A DNA stretch of 64,000 nt. It comes from Lachnoclostridium sp. UBA5725. GTDB taxonomy: Bacteria; Bacillota; Clostridia; Lachnospirales; Lachnospiraceae. This document shows, one piece after another, positions 52,404 to 61,921 of this stretch (positions are counted from its first letter, which is position 1; every line of letters starts with the position of its first letter). The DNA lies in the NCBI GenBank assembly GCA_002419585.1, contig DIGJ01000034.1, positions 1-64,000 on the forward strand, read 5' to 3'. Position numbers and translations under genes: made by a program. The notes below the pieces were generated by a model. The model had not been told where the DNA came from, made no database searches, and worked only from the letters and a program-made list of their open reading frames with translations.

Positions 52404-53450
52404 TTATTGAATAGCGTCGCCACGATCTACTACAACTTCATATCCTACGGACTCCATACGTCTTTGAAGACAAGATCTACACTCTGCTGCTTCATCACCG
52501 GTACAAATCTTATTGTCATATAATTCATATTTTTTACGCATGGATACAGGTGACAGATTTGGCATCACCACATTTGCTCCTGCCAATATTCCTTTTTCTC
52601 TTCCCATTGGATCAACCGTTCCAAGTGCCGTTGTTGCTGGCAACAGGACTTTGGGCAATATAATACGAATGATAGATAATAAAAGTAACGTCTGCTCCGT
52701 ACTTCCTTGTTCACAAGATGCAAATTTTGTCTCATGATGTGGAATAAATGGTCCAATTCCCACCATCTGTGGTTGCAATTCTTTCATAAAGATTAAATCT
52801 TCAGCCAGACTTTCACTCGTTTGTCCAGGTGATCCTATCATAAATCCAGCTCCCACCTGGAACCCGAGTTCTTTCAAATCATATAGACACTGTTTTCGAT
52901 TTTTAAGACTTAAATTTACTGGGTGCAGGATTCGATAATGTTCTTCGTTTGCAGTTTCATGACGTAATAAATAACGGTCCGCTCCTGCCTCTTTCATTGC
53001 ACGGTAGCTTTCCTTCGTTTTTTCACCCAAAGAAAGTGTAATCGCACAATCTGGATACTTTTCTTTGATCTCTTTGATAATATCAACCATCACCTCATCC
53101 GTAAAATAAGGATCTTCTCCGCCTTGTAACACAAAGGTTCGAAAGCCAAGCTCATATCCTTCGCTGCAGCAAGATAATATATCTTCTTTCGATAACCGAT
53201 AACGGTCAACATTATGATTGGCTGCTTGTATGCCACAATAATAGCAGTTATTCTTGCAATAATTTGTAAATTCGATTAATCCGCGTACATATACTTTATT
53301 GCCATAATATTCCTTTTGTATACGAACCGCCTCTTGTCGTAATATTTCAGACTGTTCTTTGTCTATATTTTTTAATAATGTAATATATTCGTCTTTTGTA
53401 AGTTCTCCATTCGCAATCAGGCGCTCTACTAATTCATTTATGTGTGTCAT
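52404..53450 (-). CDS. hydE: [FeFe]-hydrogenase maturase HydE (radical SAM)
   Basis: Three ATG codons in a row open the frame (53456, 53453, 53450); the third is best spaced from the GGGG site and is used here. The product is 348 residues. The radical SAM cluster motif is CKNNCYYC (about 68-75), with YCGIQAANHNVDRYRLS behind it. HETANEEHYRILHP and GFMIGSPGQTSESL match HydE, which helps build the H-cluster dithiolate bridge; C-terminal cysteines (CTGDEAAECRSC) may hold a second cluster. HydF and HydG are not in this window. Confidence 0.92.
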   Translation of the reverse strand: MTHINELVERLIANGELTKDEYITLLKNIDKEQSEILRQEAVRIQKEYYGNKVYVRGLIEFTNYCKNNCYYCGIQAANHNVDRYRLSKEDILSCCSEGYELGFRTFVLQGGEDPYFTDEVMVDIIKEIKEKYPDCAITLSLGEKTKESYRAMKEAGADRYLLRHETANEEHYRILHPVNLSLKNRKQCLYDLKELGFQVGAGFMIGSPGQTSESLAEDLIFMKELQPQMVGIGPFIPHHETKFASCEQGSTEQTLLLLSIIRIILPKVLLPATTALGTVDPMGREKGILAGANVVMPNLSPVSMRKKYELYDNKICTGDEAAECRSCLQRRMESVGYEVVVDRGDAIQ

Positions 53451-53520
53451 CATCATTTCCCCTTTCGCTTATTTATTCATTATATCCATAAGTTCCTTAA
53501 TATGCAATTAGTTACGATAC

Positions 53521-53561
53521 AAAAAAGCAGCCAAGCCGTATCTAACAGTCCGGCAGGCTGC
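53521..53561 (-). terminator. Terminator of the CheY-like gene
   Basis: GCAGCC (53527-53532) pairs with GGCTGC (53556-53561), with an inner GCCG stem. On the minus strand TTTTTT follows, about 10 nt after the gene's stop. Confidence 0.85.
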
Positions 53562-53568
53562 AATTTCC

Positions 53569-53964
53569 TTACTCAATTAATCCAAGCTTTCGAATCACAT
53601 TCTCAAATTTTTCCTGGTCAATCGGTTTTCCCGCATATGCAACACATCCAAGTTCAAATGCTTTCGTTACATTTCTTCCTTCATTTAATGCCGTAGTCAT
53701 AATTATTTTAGCCGCATTTTCTTCCGGAATCTCTCGCTTTTTTTCAATCTCACGCATTTGTTTTAGTGCCTGATATCCATCCATTCCTGGCATCATAATA
53801 TCGAGGCAAACTAAATCATATCCTTCATTTGCATCAAGTGCCATAGTAAAAGCCTCGACTGCCTCTTCACCATCTACAGTGATATCACATTCTCCATATT
53901 TCGATAAGAACCGAAGCATAAACTTGCGACTTGCAAAGTCATCTTCTGCGATTAATATTTTCAT
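53569..53964 (-). CDS. Stand-alone response regulator receiver (CheY-like)
   Basis: A 131-residue single receiver domain without output domain. It has the acidic pair in IAEDDFASRKF, the phosphoacceptor in LVCLDIMMPGMDGY, the Thr in IIMTTALNEG and the Lys in YAGKPIDQEKF. No chemotaxis or kinase gene is adjacent, so it may act through protein contact or a remote kinase. It is monocistronic, with its own terminator. Confidence 0.9.
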   Translation of the reverse strand: MKILIAEDDFASRKFMLRFLSKYGECDITVDGEEAVEAFTMALDANEGYDLVCLDIMMPGMDGYQALKQMREIEKKREIPEENAAKIIMTTALNEGRNVTKAFELGCVAYAGKPIDQEKFENVIRKLGLIE

Positions 53965-54017
53965 GATAATTCCCCTTTACTTCTATATATAGAATATACT
54001 ATTAGAGAATGATTTTG

Positions 54018-55073
54018 TCAAATCAAGTACGCCTTTAGAGTCTCTATGAACTGATTCATTTCTTCATCTGTTCCAATTGTTACCCGTAAATAATTATCAA
54101 TGCGTGGTTTATCAAAATACCTTACGAATATGTTCTTTTCCCGCAACATGGTAAATAACTCTTTTGCTGGAACCGATTTGTGTGTGATAAATAAAAAGTT
54201 CGCCTTTGAGTCAGGAAAGGAAAATCCCAATTCCCTTAGTCTTGTTTTTGTACGTTCTCTTGTCACAATTATTTTTTTCAGTGTCTTCACAAAATAATCA
54301 TGGTCCAAAACAGCCTGCTCTCCATAAATAAGAGAGGTCTGATTCATCGTATAGGAGTTAAACGAATATTTTACATCCTGTAACGCTTTTATTAATTCTT
54401 TATTTCCCATTGCATAACCAATGCGCATGCCTGCCATCGATCGTGATTTCGAAAAAGTCTGAACAACCAAAAGGTTATCGTATTTACCAATTAGTTTCGT
54501 TGCGGACTGACCACCAAAATCAATGTATGCCTCATCGACTATCACAACAACATCACGATTATGCATCAAAATATCTTCAATAAAATCCAGTCCTTCACAA
54601 ATTGATGTAGGTGCATTTGGGTTTGCTAGGACAACACCGCCATTTTCTTTATAATAATCTTCAATCTTAATCCGAAAGTTTTCGTCCAATGCTGGTGTTT
54701 CATATGGTATCCGATACAGATTCGCCCATACATCATAGAAAGAATACGTAATATCCGGAAATAATATTGGTTTCTTCGAATTATAAAAGGTAAGAAATGC
54801 TAACGCTAAAACATCATCGGAACCTACTCCTACAAACACTTCACTAGGAGAACGACCATATGCGTTCGCTAATGCATTTACAAGGCGACCTGCGCTCGGA
54901 TCTGGATATAATCGCAATCGATCCAAATCCATACTTTTTGACGCTTCGATTACACCAGGAGCTGGCGGATAAGGATTTTCGTTTGTATTTAATTTAATCA
55001 TATTCAGCATGTCTGGCTGTTCACCCGGTACATATGGCTCTACCGTTCTTACATTATTCTTCCATTCTAGCAT
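54018..55073 (-). CDS. hisC: Histidinol-phosphate aminotransferase
   Basis: A 351-residue fold-type I PLP aminotransferase of the HisC group. NENPYPPAP near the start, LYPDPSAGRLVNALA, VLANPNAPTS, VIVDEAYIDFGG and the PLP-lysine segment TFSKSRSMAGMRIGYAMG are all present. YLRVTIGTDEEMNQF with the substrate-binding Arg ends the protein. It converts imidazole-acetol phosphate to histidinol phosphate. No other his genes are nearby. It lies 15 bp after a second aminotransferase gene. Confidence 0.9.
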   Translation of the reverse strand: MLEWKNNVRTVEPYVPGEQPDMLNMIKLNTNENPYPPAPGVIEASKSMDLDRLRLYPDPSAGRLVNALANAYGRSPSEVFVGVGSDDVLALAFLTFYNSKKPILFPDITYSFYDVWANLYRIPYETPALDENFRIKIEDYYKENGGVVLANPNAPTSICEGLDFIEDILMHNRDVVVIVDEAYIDFGGQSATKLIGKYDNLLVVQTFSKSRSMAGMRIGYAMGNKELIKALQDVKYSFNSYTMNQTSLIYGEQAVLDHDYFVKTLKKIIVTRERTKTRLRELGFSFPDSKANFLFITHKSVPAKELFTMLREKNIFVRYFDKPRIDNYLRVTIGTDEEMNQFIETLKAYLI

Positions 55074-55088
55074 GCTACCACCTCTTAT

Positions 55089-56273
55089 CTATTTGTATTC
55101 GTTTGCGAGCTTCTCAAAAGCTGGTAAAGAACGTTCAATCATCTCATAATCGACACAATAAGCAAGTCTCACATATCCTGGGCATCCAAAAGAAGAACCG
55201 GGTACCAGTAGTAGATTAAATTCCTTTGCTTTCGCTGAAAATGACTTATCATCCTCTTCTAATGCCTTAATAAACAGATAGAAGGCACCTTCTGGTTTCA
55301 CCATCTTGAATCCATATTCAGTTAATTTACTGTATAAAAGTTCTCTATTTTTATCGTAAACAGAAACGTCTACTTGAACATCCAATGTCTTTTTAATGAC
55401 ACGCTGCATTAAGGATGGAGCATTTACAAATCCCAAGATTCGATTTGCTACATTTGCCGCCTGAGAAATCTGATCGAAGTCATCCATTTCCGTTGGAAGA
55501 ACCAGATATCCAATTCGCTCTCCTGGTAAGGATAGGGATTTACTATAGGAATATCCTACAATCGTATTGTCATAATACTTTGTAAGATAAGGAACTTGAG
55601 TACCATCATATGCAAGTTCACGATATGGTTCGTCTGCTATCAGGTAGATGGAGGTGTCAAACATACTCTGGGCTTTATACATGATCTCCGAAATAGCCAT
55701 AATGGTTTTTTCGGAATAAACCACTCCCGTAGGATTGTTTGGCGTGTTGACAATTACTGCCTTTGTCTTTTCCGAAATTTTTTCTGCAAATTCAATCAGA
55801 TTTGGCTGAAAATCTTTCGTATTCGGTGAGATTACAACAAGCTCTCCATCAAAGTTGGAGACATAATTACGATACTCGCCAAAGAAAGGTGCAAATACAA
55901 TGACTTCATCTCCAGGATTTAATAAGGTCTTTAAGGTGACATTGAGTCCTCCTGCTGCACCAACTGTCATCAGAATATTTTCCGATCCAAACTGCGTATC
56001 AAATTTTTTATTGAGTGAATGTGCGATTGCTTCGCGTACGTCTTCATATCCTGAGTTATTCATGTAACCATGAACGCCCATCGCGCTTTCTTCCTGAATT
56101 ACATCAACAATTGCCTGTTTTACTTCCTTTGGTGGTTCTACACTTGGATTTCCCAAGCTAAAATCATATACATTTTCTGCACCGTATTTTTCTGCCATAT
56201 TCTTTCCTTCTTCAAACATAGCACGAATCACAGAACTGTTCTTTACTAAATCAATCATTTTATTTGAAATCAT
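55089..56273 (-). CDS. Class I/II PLP-dependent aminotransferase (aspartate aminotransferase-like)
   Basis: The ATG at 56273 (MISNKMIDLVKNSSV) has GGAG 7 nt upstream; the longer frame to 56309 lacks a site. The product is 394 residues. Motifs include FSLGNPSVEPP, IVNTPNNPTGVVYS, LIADEPYRELAYDG and the PLP-lysine GYSYSKSLSLPGERIGYLV. Substrate specificity is open; family members transaminate aspartate, alanine or aromatic acids. It lies between DUF1015 and hisC, 8 bp from the former and 15 bp from the latter, in a likely three-gene operon. Confidence 0.87.
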   Translation of the reverse strand: MISNKMIDLVKNSSVIRAMFEEGKNMAEKYGAENVYDFSLGNPSVEPPKEVKQAIVDVIQEESAMGVHGYMNNSGYEDVREAIAHSLNKKFDTQFGSENILMTVGAAGGLNVTLKTLLNPGDEVIVFAPFFGEYRNYVSNFDGELVVISPNTKDFQPNLIEFAEKISEKTKAVIVNTPNNPTGVVYSEKTIMAISEIMYKAQSMFDTSIYLIADEPYRELAYDGTQVPYLTKYYDNTIVGYSYSKSLSLPGERIGYLVLPTEMDDFDQISQAANVANRILGFVNAPSLMQRVIKKTLDVQVDVSVYDKNRELLYSKLTEYGFKMVKPEGAFYLFIKALEEDDKSFSAKAKEFNLLLVPGSSFGCPGYVRLAYCVDYEMIERSLPAFEKLANEYK

Positions 56274-56317
56274 CGTTTCTCTCCATTCTAGCGTACATCG
56301 TTTACGCATTTTGCAAT

Positions 56318-57550
56318 CTATATCTGATGAATAAAAATACCACTACGAAGCTTTGGTTCAAACCAGGTTGATTTTGGTGGCATCAATAAACCTGCATCTG
56401 CAACGTCAAATAATTCTTCAATCGAAGTTGGAAACATCGAAAATGCAAGTTTCATATCTTCCCTGCAGCGTCTTTCCAATTCTCCCAGTCCACGTATTCC
56501 TCCAACAAAATCAATTCGTTTATCTGTTTTAGGATCTAATATTCCAAGAATTGGTGTTAATACTTCATTTTGAAGCAGTGCAACATCCAAACCATCCACC
56601 GGATGATTTGTAAGAATTTCTGATTTTGCGCTTAGACGATACCAAGCATCGTCCAAATACATTCCTATGGTTCCCTTTTTTTCTGGTTTGTACGCATCTT
56701 GAACCTCTTCCACGTCAAACTTTTCGGATAATGCTTCTATAAATTCCTCTTTTGATAAACCATTCAGATCTTTTACTACTCGATTATAATCCATAATCAT
56801 CAGTTGGTTATGAGGAAATAATACCGACAAGAAATAATTAAACGCTTCCTCTCCTGTAAACGCTGGATTCTCGTTTCTTCGTTTCAGGCCTACTTTTACT
56901 GCAGAAGCTGCCCGGTGATGACCATCTGCAATATAAATGGAATCAATCGTTTCAAATCCTTTCTGGATGACTTCAATATCCAAATCGTCACGAATCACCC
57001 AAACGCGATGCGTTATTTCATCTGGTGAAGTAAAATCATATTCTGGCTCTACTTTTTTTGTCTTATCCACGATATCATCGATTTGTGCTTTCGCACGATA
57101 TGCCAAAAATATCGGTCCTGTCTGTGCACTGCAGGTATCTACATGCATAATACGATCCGCTTCTTTTTCTGCACGTGTGTTTTCATGCTTTTTAATGCGG
57201 TTGTTTTCGTAATCATCAATGGAAGCGCAAGCTACGATTCCAGTCTGGGAACGTCCCTCCATGATAAGTTCATATATGTAATAAACACTTTTTTCTTCTT
57301 TTTGAAAGCTTCCATTCTCTATCATCTCCTGTAATAGCTGCTTTGCTTTTTCATATACACAAGGAGCGTAGGTATCTATACTGTCATCAAACTGTGTTTC
57401 TGCACGGTCGATACGTAAAAAGGAAAGCGGCTCTTTTTTTACTTCTTCCTTTGATTCTTCTCGATTATATACATCATATGGTAATGCTGCGATTTGGCTT
57501 GCTAATTCTTTTCTTGGGCGAATTGCCTGAAATGGACGGACTATTGACAT
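56318..57550 (-). CDS. DUF1015 family protein
   Basis: A 410-residue protein that starts VRPFQAIRPRKELASQIAALPYDVY, the family opening, and has YIADGHHRAASAVKVG and FLSVLFPHNQLMIMDYNRVV in the middle. The family is conserved in bacteria and archaea and often sits with serine or other amino acid genes. Its activity is not known to me. Here it heads a run with two aminotransferases, which supports a link to amino acid metabolism. Its ribosome-binding site lies directly beside a large foldback element, so that element probably forms part of its 5' leader. Confidence 0.85.
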   Translation of the reverse strand: MSIVRPFQAIRPRKELASQIAALPYDVYNREESKEEVKKEPLSFLRIDRAETQFDDSIDTYAPCVYEKAKQLLQEMIENGSFQKEEKSVYYIYELIMEGRSQTGIVACASIDDYENNRIKKHENTRAEKEADRIMHVDTCSAQTGPIFLAYRAKAQIDDIVDKTKKVEPEYDFTSPDEITHRVWVIRDDLDIEVIQKGFETIDSIYIADGHHRAASAVKVGLKRRNENPAFTGEEAFNYFLSVLFPHNQLMIMDYNRVVKDLNGLSKEEFIEALSEKFDVEEVQDAYKPEKKGTIGMYLDDAWYRLSAKSEILTNHPVDGLDVALLQNEVLTPILGILDPKTDKRIDFVGGIRGLGELERRCREDMKLAFSMFPTSIEELFDVADAGLLMPPKSTWFEPKLRSGIFIHQI

Positions 57551-57570
57551 AATTTTGCTCCTCTCAAATG

Positions 57571-57858
57571 TGGTTTTTTTAATATTTTGGGAAACGGTCG
57601 GTCATTTCGTGGTGATGGATAGTGTGTTCGCTTCAAACTCCTATGTACTATTTTTCTAATGCTTCAAGCGATGTTTAAGTGCGGTTTTAAAAGTGAAAAA
57701 CTCCTCGCATAGTGCGCTCGTCAGACAGTTTCACTTTTAAAACCAACAACATCGATTGAAGCATAAGAAAAATATGTACATACTCGTAGGCGCTTACACA
57801 CTATCCATCACCACGAAATGACCTAGCTTTTCTCAATATATTGAATTTAAAAAAACTA
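57571..57858. repeat. Large imperfect inverted repeat (foldback element)
   Basis: The core arms (57600-57698 and 57729-57823) are nearly complementary along their whole length and enclose a 30-nt loop. The match continues outward, with gaps, to TGGTTTTTTT at 57571 and AAAAAAACTA ending at 57858. The best block is GGTCATTTCGTGGTGATGGA at 57600 and its exact complement ending at 57823. No coding frame is seen inside. The rest of the gap, 57859-57984, is AT-rich and shows nothing I can name. Confidence 0.85.
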
Positions 57859-57984
57859 ATTTTGGTTGTAGGTTGTGATATATAGCTTTATGGGTTGTGA
57901 TTTATAACTTGAGTATTTATTTGTAATTATGGCTAATTCTTGTGTCTATATTTTGCTTTATAATGTAGTTTTTTAAATTTGTAG

Positions 57985-58758
57985 TTAGCTTGCAAAATAT
58001 AGTAAGTAGATTCCGTATAGTATCAGCAGGTGTGCTGGATAGAATATGTAGAAAAAGTACTTTATCTTTAGTCCGCGTTTTCCGTTGTAATAGTAAATTG
58101 GTAGAAAGGATATGATTGCAGTTGGAAATTCAAAGGACATGAAGAATAAGGATTCGCACAGACACATATACAGTCGGCTAAATCGTAATATATACATAAG
58201 GAAAATAGCGGTAATTCCCCAAAAGTTATAATCGGTACGTAATAACGTTGCAAGATATGCTGCTGCTAGAAAAATTACGGTCTGCAAAAGTAAAGCTACC
58301 ATATTTTTTCCCTTTGTTATCTTTGGTAAGATGTTGTCTCTTACATATTGAATGGCCATCATCATAAGCATACCGATAAGCAAGGTAAAAAAGACGTTTT
58401 GATATTCGAGATACAAAGGCTGTTTTGTAAATGCTAAATCAAATGGTATTTCTGATATTAGTGCAAATATAGCAAGGCGAATCGCATATTTTACTCTGCT
58501 ATGTGTATAAAAAAATCCTTCCACTAATAAAAAACAAAATATTGGAAATGCAAGTCTTCCGATTGCACGCGTTATGCGATCAGCAATATAAAGATTTTGA
58601 TTGATTATGTGTCCACTGCTATCATATATATTCATCGTTTCAATGATAGCCGCTCCTATGTGATCAATCAGCATGGTTACAATTGCTATTATCTTTAGTG
58701 TAGAACCACTAAATCCTATCTTGCTAGTTTTGTTTGTTTGTAATACTTGACGATCCAT
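57985..58758 (-). CDS. TraX family membrane protein
   Basis: A 257-residue membrane protein with about seven helices. STLKIIAIVTMLIDHIGAAI and RAIGRLAFPIFCFLLVEGFFYT are the TraX signatures, followed by LIFALISEIPFDLAF-like spacing (IFALISEIPFDLAF). TraX in F plasmids acetylates pilin, and chromosomal relatives in Clostridia are of unknown function. It has a GAGGGG site. It follows the cytidylate-kinase-like gene by about 48 bp on the same strand. Confidence 0.88.
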   Translation of the reverse strand: MDRQVLQTNKTSKIGFSGSTLKIIAIVTMLIDHIGAAIIETMNIYDSSGHIINQNLYIADRITRAIGRLAFPIFCFLLVEGFFYTHSRVKYAIRLAIFALISEIPFDLAFTKQPLYLEYQNVFFTLLIGMLMMMAIQYVRDNILPKITKGKNMVALLLQTVIFLAAAYLATLLRTDYNFWGITAIFLMYILRFSRLYMCLCESLFFMSFEFPTAIISFLPIYYYNGKRGLKIKYFFYIFYPAHLLILYGIYLLYFAS

Positions 58759-58806
58759 GATTGTTCCCCTCGTTTTCCCCTAATAAGCGTATTTTAATCT
58801 TTTCTC

Positions 58807-59433
58807 TTATTTAACTCGAATCTTAATATAGTCTTTAATAAGTTCAACTGCTTCTTCAAAGGATAGTTGACTGGTATTGATGCACAAATCATAGTTTGCA
58901 GCATTATCCCATTTTCCACCCGTATAGTATTCATAGTAAGCAGCTCTATGCTTATCGATTGTTTCAATTTTCTTTTGAAGATCTTTTCTTGAATCATTGG
59001 ACATGGATTCTAAGGTATCCAGACAATGTTCCAGTGGAGCATGCACGAAGATTCGAATTACGTTTTTGTAGTCTTTTAAAATATAATCTGCACAACGACC
59101 AACAATAATGCAGGATTTATCGTCTTCTTCTGCCAATTGACGAATTACCTTCGCCTGATAATTAAATAAATTATCATTGGAAATAAAATCATCACTATCT
59201 GGTGAAATAAATTCTCCAGTATATGATTTTTTCATGATTTTATAAAGCAAACTCTCTTTTACTTTTTCGTCTGCTTTACCAAATAACTCTTCATTGATAC
59301 CACTCTCATCGGATGCCAGACGTAGAAGTTCTCGATCATAATAATGGATATCAAGCTCTTCCGATAGCATCTTTGCTATGGTTCTACCACCACTACCATA
59401 TCCCCTTGCGATTGTAATGACATACTTACTCAT
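58807..59433 (-). CDS. Cytidylate kinase-like family protein
   Basis: A 208-residue P-loop kinase. ARGYGSGGRTIAKMLSEEL is the modified P-loop of the cytidylate-kinase-like family, then HYYDRELLRLASDESG and IIVGRCADYIL. It differs from true Cmk in lacking the standard GxxGxGKS loop. It lies 13 bp after livF and may belong to the liv transcript, although no functional link is obvious. The substrate is unknown. Confidence 0.85.
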   Translation of the reverse strand: MSKYVITIARGYGSGGRTIAKMLSEELDIHYYDRELLRLASDESGINEELFGKADEKVKESLLYKIMKKSYTGEFISPDSDDFISNDNLFNYQAKVIRQLAEEDDKSCIIVGRCADYILKDYKNVIRIFVHAPLEHCLDTLESMSNDSRKDLQKKIETIDKHRAAYYEYYTGGKWDNAANYDLCINTSQLSFEEAVELIKDYIKIRVK

Positions 59434-59446
59434 AAATTCCCTCCAT

Positions 59447-60157
59447 TTACTCTCCTAAATATGCTTTTTTCACAGAGTCATTTTCTAATAAATCTTTTGC
59501 TGCTCCATCTAATACAATTTTACCAGTCTCTAATACATATGCCCGGTCCGCAATGGATAATGCTTTCTTTGCATTTTGCTCTACCACAAGCACCGTCGTT
59601 CCGCTTGCACTGATTTCCTTGATAATATCAAATATTTCAGATACGAAGATTGGAGACAATCCCATCGAAGGCTCATCCATCAGAATAATCGTAGGATGTG
59701 ACATAAGTGCACGGCCCATTGCAAGCATCTGCTGCTCTCCACCACTTAATGTTCCTGCAAGCTGTGATTTTCTCTCTTCGAGTCTTGGGAAACGTTTGTA
59801 GACCATCTTTAATGTATCTTCAATTTCTTGTTTATCATTTCTAGTATAAGCACCTAATCTCAAGTTTTCCAGTACAGACAAGTCCGCAAAAACTCTTCGT
59901 CCTTCTGGAACATGTGCCATACCAAGGGAAACGATTTTATTTCCTGGTAATTTTGTAATATCATGACCTTGGAACTCTATCTTGCCCGCTTTGCTTTTCA
60001 AAAGACCAGATACAGTATGAAGGATTGTTGTCTTTCCTGCTCCATTTGCTCCGATCAAAGCAATGACATCACCTTGTTCTACTTCAAAACTAATTCCCTG
60101 TATTGCCTGTATCATTCCATAATTTACTTCTAAATCCGTTACCTTTAACATTGCCAT
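59447..60157 (-). CDS. livF: Branched-chain amino acid ABC transporter ATPase LivF
   Basis: A 236-residue ABC ATPase. Walker A is GANGAGKTTILHTV, the signature LSGGEQQMLAMGRAL, Walker B ILMDEPSMGLSP and the switch VVEQNAKKAL. It pairs with LivG on the LivHM permease. It is the last transporter gene of the operon, 12 bp after livG. Confidence 0.93.
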   Translation of the reverse strand: MAMLKVTDLEVNYGMIQAIQGISFEVEQGDVIALIGANGAGKTTILHTVSGLLKSKAGKIEFQGHDITKLPGNKIVSLGMAHVPEGRRVFADLSVLENLRLGAYTRNDKQEIEDTLKMVYKRFPRLEERKSQLAGTLSGGEQQMLAMGRALMSHPTIILMDEPSMGLSPIFVSEIFDIIKEISASGTTVLVVEQNAKKALSIADRAYVLETGKIVLDGAAKDLLENDSVKKAYLGE

Positions 60158-60169
60158 GGTTATGTCCTC

Positions 60170-60928
60170 CTATTCTCCAAGATATGCCGTTATTACTTCA
60201 GGATCATTTAATACAACGTCTGGCGTTCCTGTCGTAAGAACCATTCCAAAGTTAAGTACCGTCAACTGTTCACAGATACCAGTAACTAATTTCATATCAT
60301 GTTCAATCAATAGGATGGTAATATCGAATTTATCACGAATCAAACGAATCGTATCCATCAGCTCTGCTGTCTCATTTGGGTTCATTCCAGCCGCTGGCTC
60401 ATCTAATAAAAGAAGCTGTGGATTGGTTGCTAAGGCTCTGGCAATCTCTAACTTTCTTTGTTGTCCATAAGGAAGATTGGAAGACAATGTATTTGCCTGC
60501 TCTTTCATATCAAACACTTCCAAGATTTCAAGAGCACGTTCATCCATTGCTTTTTCTGTCTTTTTGTATTTATTCAAGTGTAAAATCCCACTCGCTAACG
60601 AATAATTAAATTCATTATGAAGCGCTACCTTAACATTATCCAAAACCGTCATTTTGCTAAATAAACGAATATTTTGAAACGTTCTTGCGATACCGCTTTG
60701 ACAGATCTGTGCTGGATTTTTCCCAACGAGATTCTTCCCATTTAATAAAATGCTTCCATCGGTTGGAAGATATTCTCCTGTCAGCATATTAAATACCGTC
60801 GTCTTACCTGCACCGTTTGGTCCAATCAGCCCATACAAACATCCTTTTTCAATCGATATATTAAAGTCGTCTACTGCACGTAAACCACCAAACGAAATCC
60901 CTAAATTTTTAACTTCCAGTAATGCCAT
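60170..60928 (-). CDS. livG: Branched-chain amino acid ABC transporter ATPase LivG
   Basis: A 252-residue ABC ATPase with Walker A GPNGAGKTTVFNMLTG, the LivG-type signature LPYGQQRKLEIARAL, Walker B LLLDEPAAGMN and switch LIEHDMKLV. The longer insert before the signature (ALHNEFNYSLASGILHL) is usual for LivG. It starts 3 bp after livM. Confidence 0.93.
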   Translation of the reverse strand: MALLEVKNLGISFGGLRAVDDFNISIEKGCLYGLIGPNGAGKTTVFNMLTGEYLPTDGSILLNGKNLVGKNPAQICQSGIARTFQNIRLFSKMTVLDNVKVALHNEFNYSLASGILHLNKYKKTEKAMDERALEILEVFDMKEQANTLSSNLPYGQQRKLEIARALATNPQLLLLDEPAAGMNPNETAELMDTIRLIRDKFDITILLIEHDMKLVTGICEQLTVLNFGMVLTTGTPDVVLNDPEVITAYLGE

Positions 60929-60931
60929 GAT

Positions 60932-61903
60932 TTACGCCTCCTTCTTTACTTTTGTAAACTTTGCAACGATGTCATTTGCTAAAATACGCTCTTTTAATTG
61001 AGATGAGTTGAATATCATCATTGCAATTAATACAATCGCATATAAAAGCATACGGAATTCATCTGCACCACGAAGCACTTCCGGTAGAATCGTAAGAATA
61101 ACGGCTGCAATGATAGATCCTTTGATACTTCCCATACCACCAAGTACTACGATAACCAGAATTTCAATGGATTTATTATAGTCAAAGGTTGTAGGTTTTA
61201 AGGTTCCTACATTGTGTCCATAGATAACACCTGCAATTCCAGCAAAAAATGCTGCAACAACAAATGCCATTACTTTAAATTTGCTGACGGGAATACCAAC
61301 TGCCTCTGCTGCAATATAGTTATCACGAATGGAGCAGACAGCTCTTCCTTGTCTTGAGTTCACCATGTTTTTGATTGCAAAGATGGTGAGGATGGTCAAG
61401 ATAAAAACAAATGTAAAATGCTTATAGTTTGCATGAAGTTCAATGCCGGATAATCCCATGGCTCCATTGGTAACGCTCATCGCATTAATCAAAGACTTAA
61501 TTATTTCACCAAATGCAAGTGTAACGATTGCTAAGTAGTCTCCATGTAAACGAAGAACTGGCACGCCGATAATCACACCAAAAAGGGACGCCATGAGTCC
61601 TCCTGCAATGAGAGCAATCGGAAATTCCACTACCAATGGAAGATTTAGATTCATCGTGATCAGGGCTCCTGTGTAAGCTCCTACTGACATAAACCCTGCA
61701 TGTCCTAACGTTAACTCTCCAAGAAATCCTGTGGTTAAGTTTAAAGATACCGCTAAAATAACATTGATACACACTGGAACCAAAAGGCTTCTAAACTGTC
61801 GGGTTAAAAAACCTCCATAAAGAAGTCCCGCTACAACTGCATATACAACTACAATTATTGCTATATTTTTAATGAGCTGTTTATCTATTTTCTTATTTTT
61901 CAT
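60932..61903 (-). CDS. livM: Branched-chain amino acid ABC transporter permease LivM
   Basis: A 323-residue permease with about nine helices. LTTGFLGELTLGHAGFMSVG and GDYLAIVTLAFGEIIKSLI are typical of LivM; FKVMAFVVAAFFAGIAGVIYG and IVVLGGMGSIKGSIIAAVIL contact the ATPases and close the family profile. It forms the channel with LivH, 18 bp upstream. Confidence 0.93.
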   Translation of the reverse strand: MKNKKIDKQLIKNIAIIVVVYAVVAGLLYGGFLTRQFRSLLVPVCINVILAVSLNLTTGFLGELTLGHAGFMSVGAYTGALITMNLNLPLVVEFPIALIAGGLMASLFGVIIGVPVLRLHGDYLAIVTLAFGEIIKSLINAMSVTNGAMGLSGIELHANYKHFTFVFILTILTIFAIKNMVNSRQGRAVCSIRDNYIAAEAVGIPVSKFKVMAFVVAAFFAGIAGVIYGHNVGTLKPTTFDYNKSIEILVIVVLGGMGSIKGSIIAAVILTILPEVLRGADEFRMLLYAIVLIAMMIFNSSQLKERILANDIVAKFTKVKKEA

Positions 61904-61921
61904 TACAAGTCTCCTCCCACC

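Noticed and set aside
57571..57858. Insertion sequence with transposase
   Set aside because: No open frame lies in the element and I saw no clear target-site duplication, so it is reported only as a foldback repeat.
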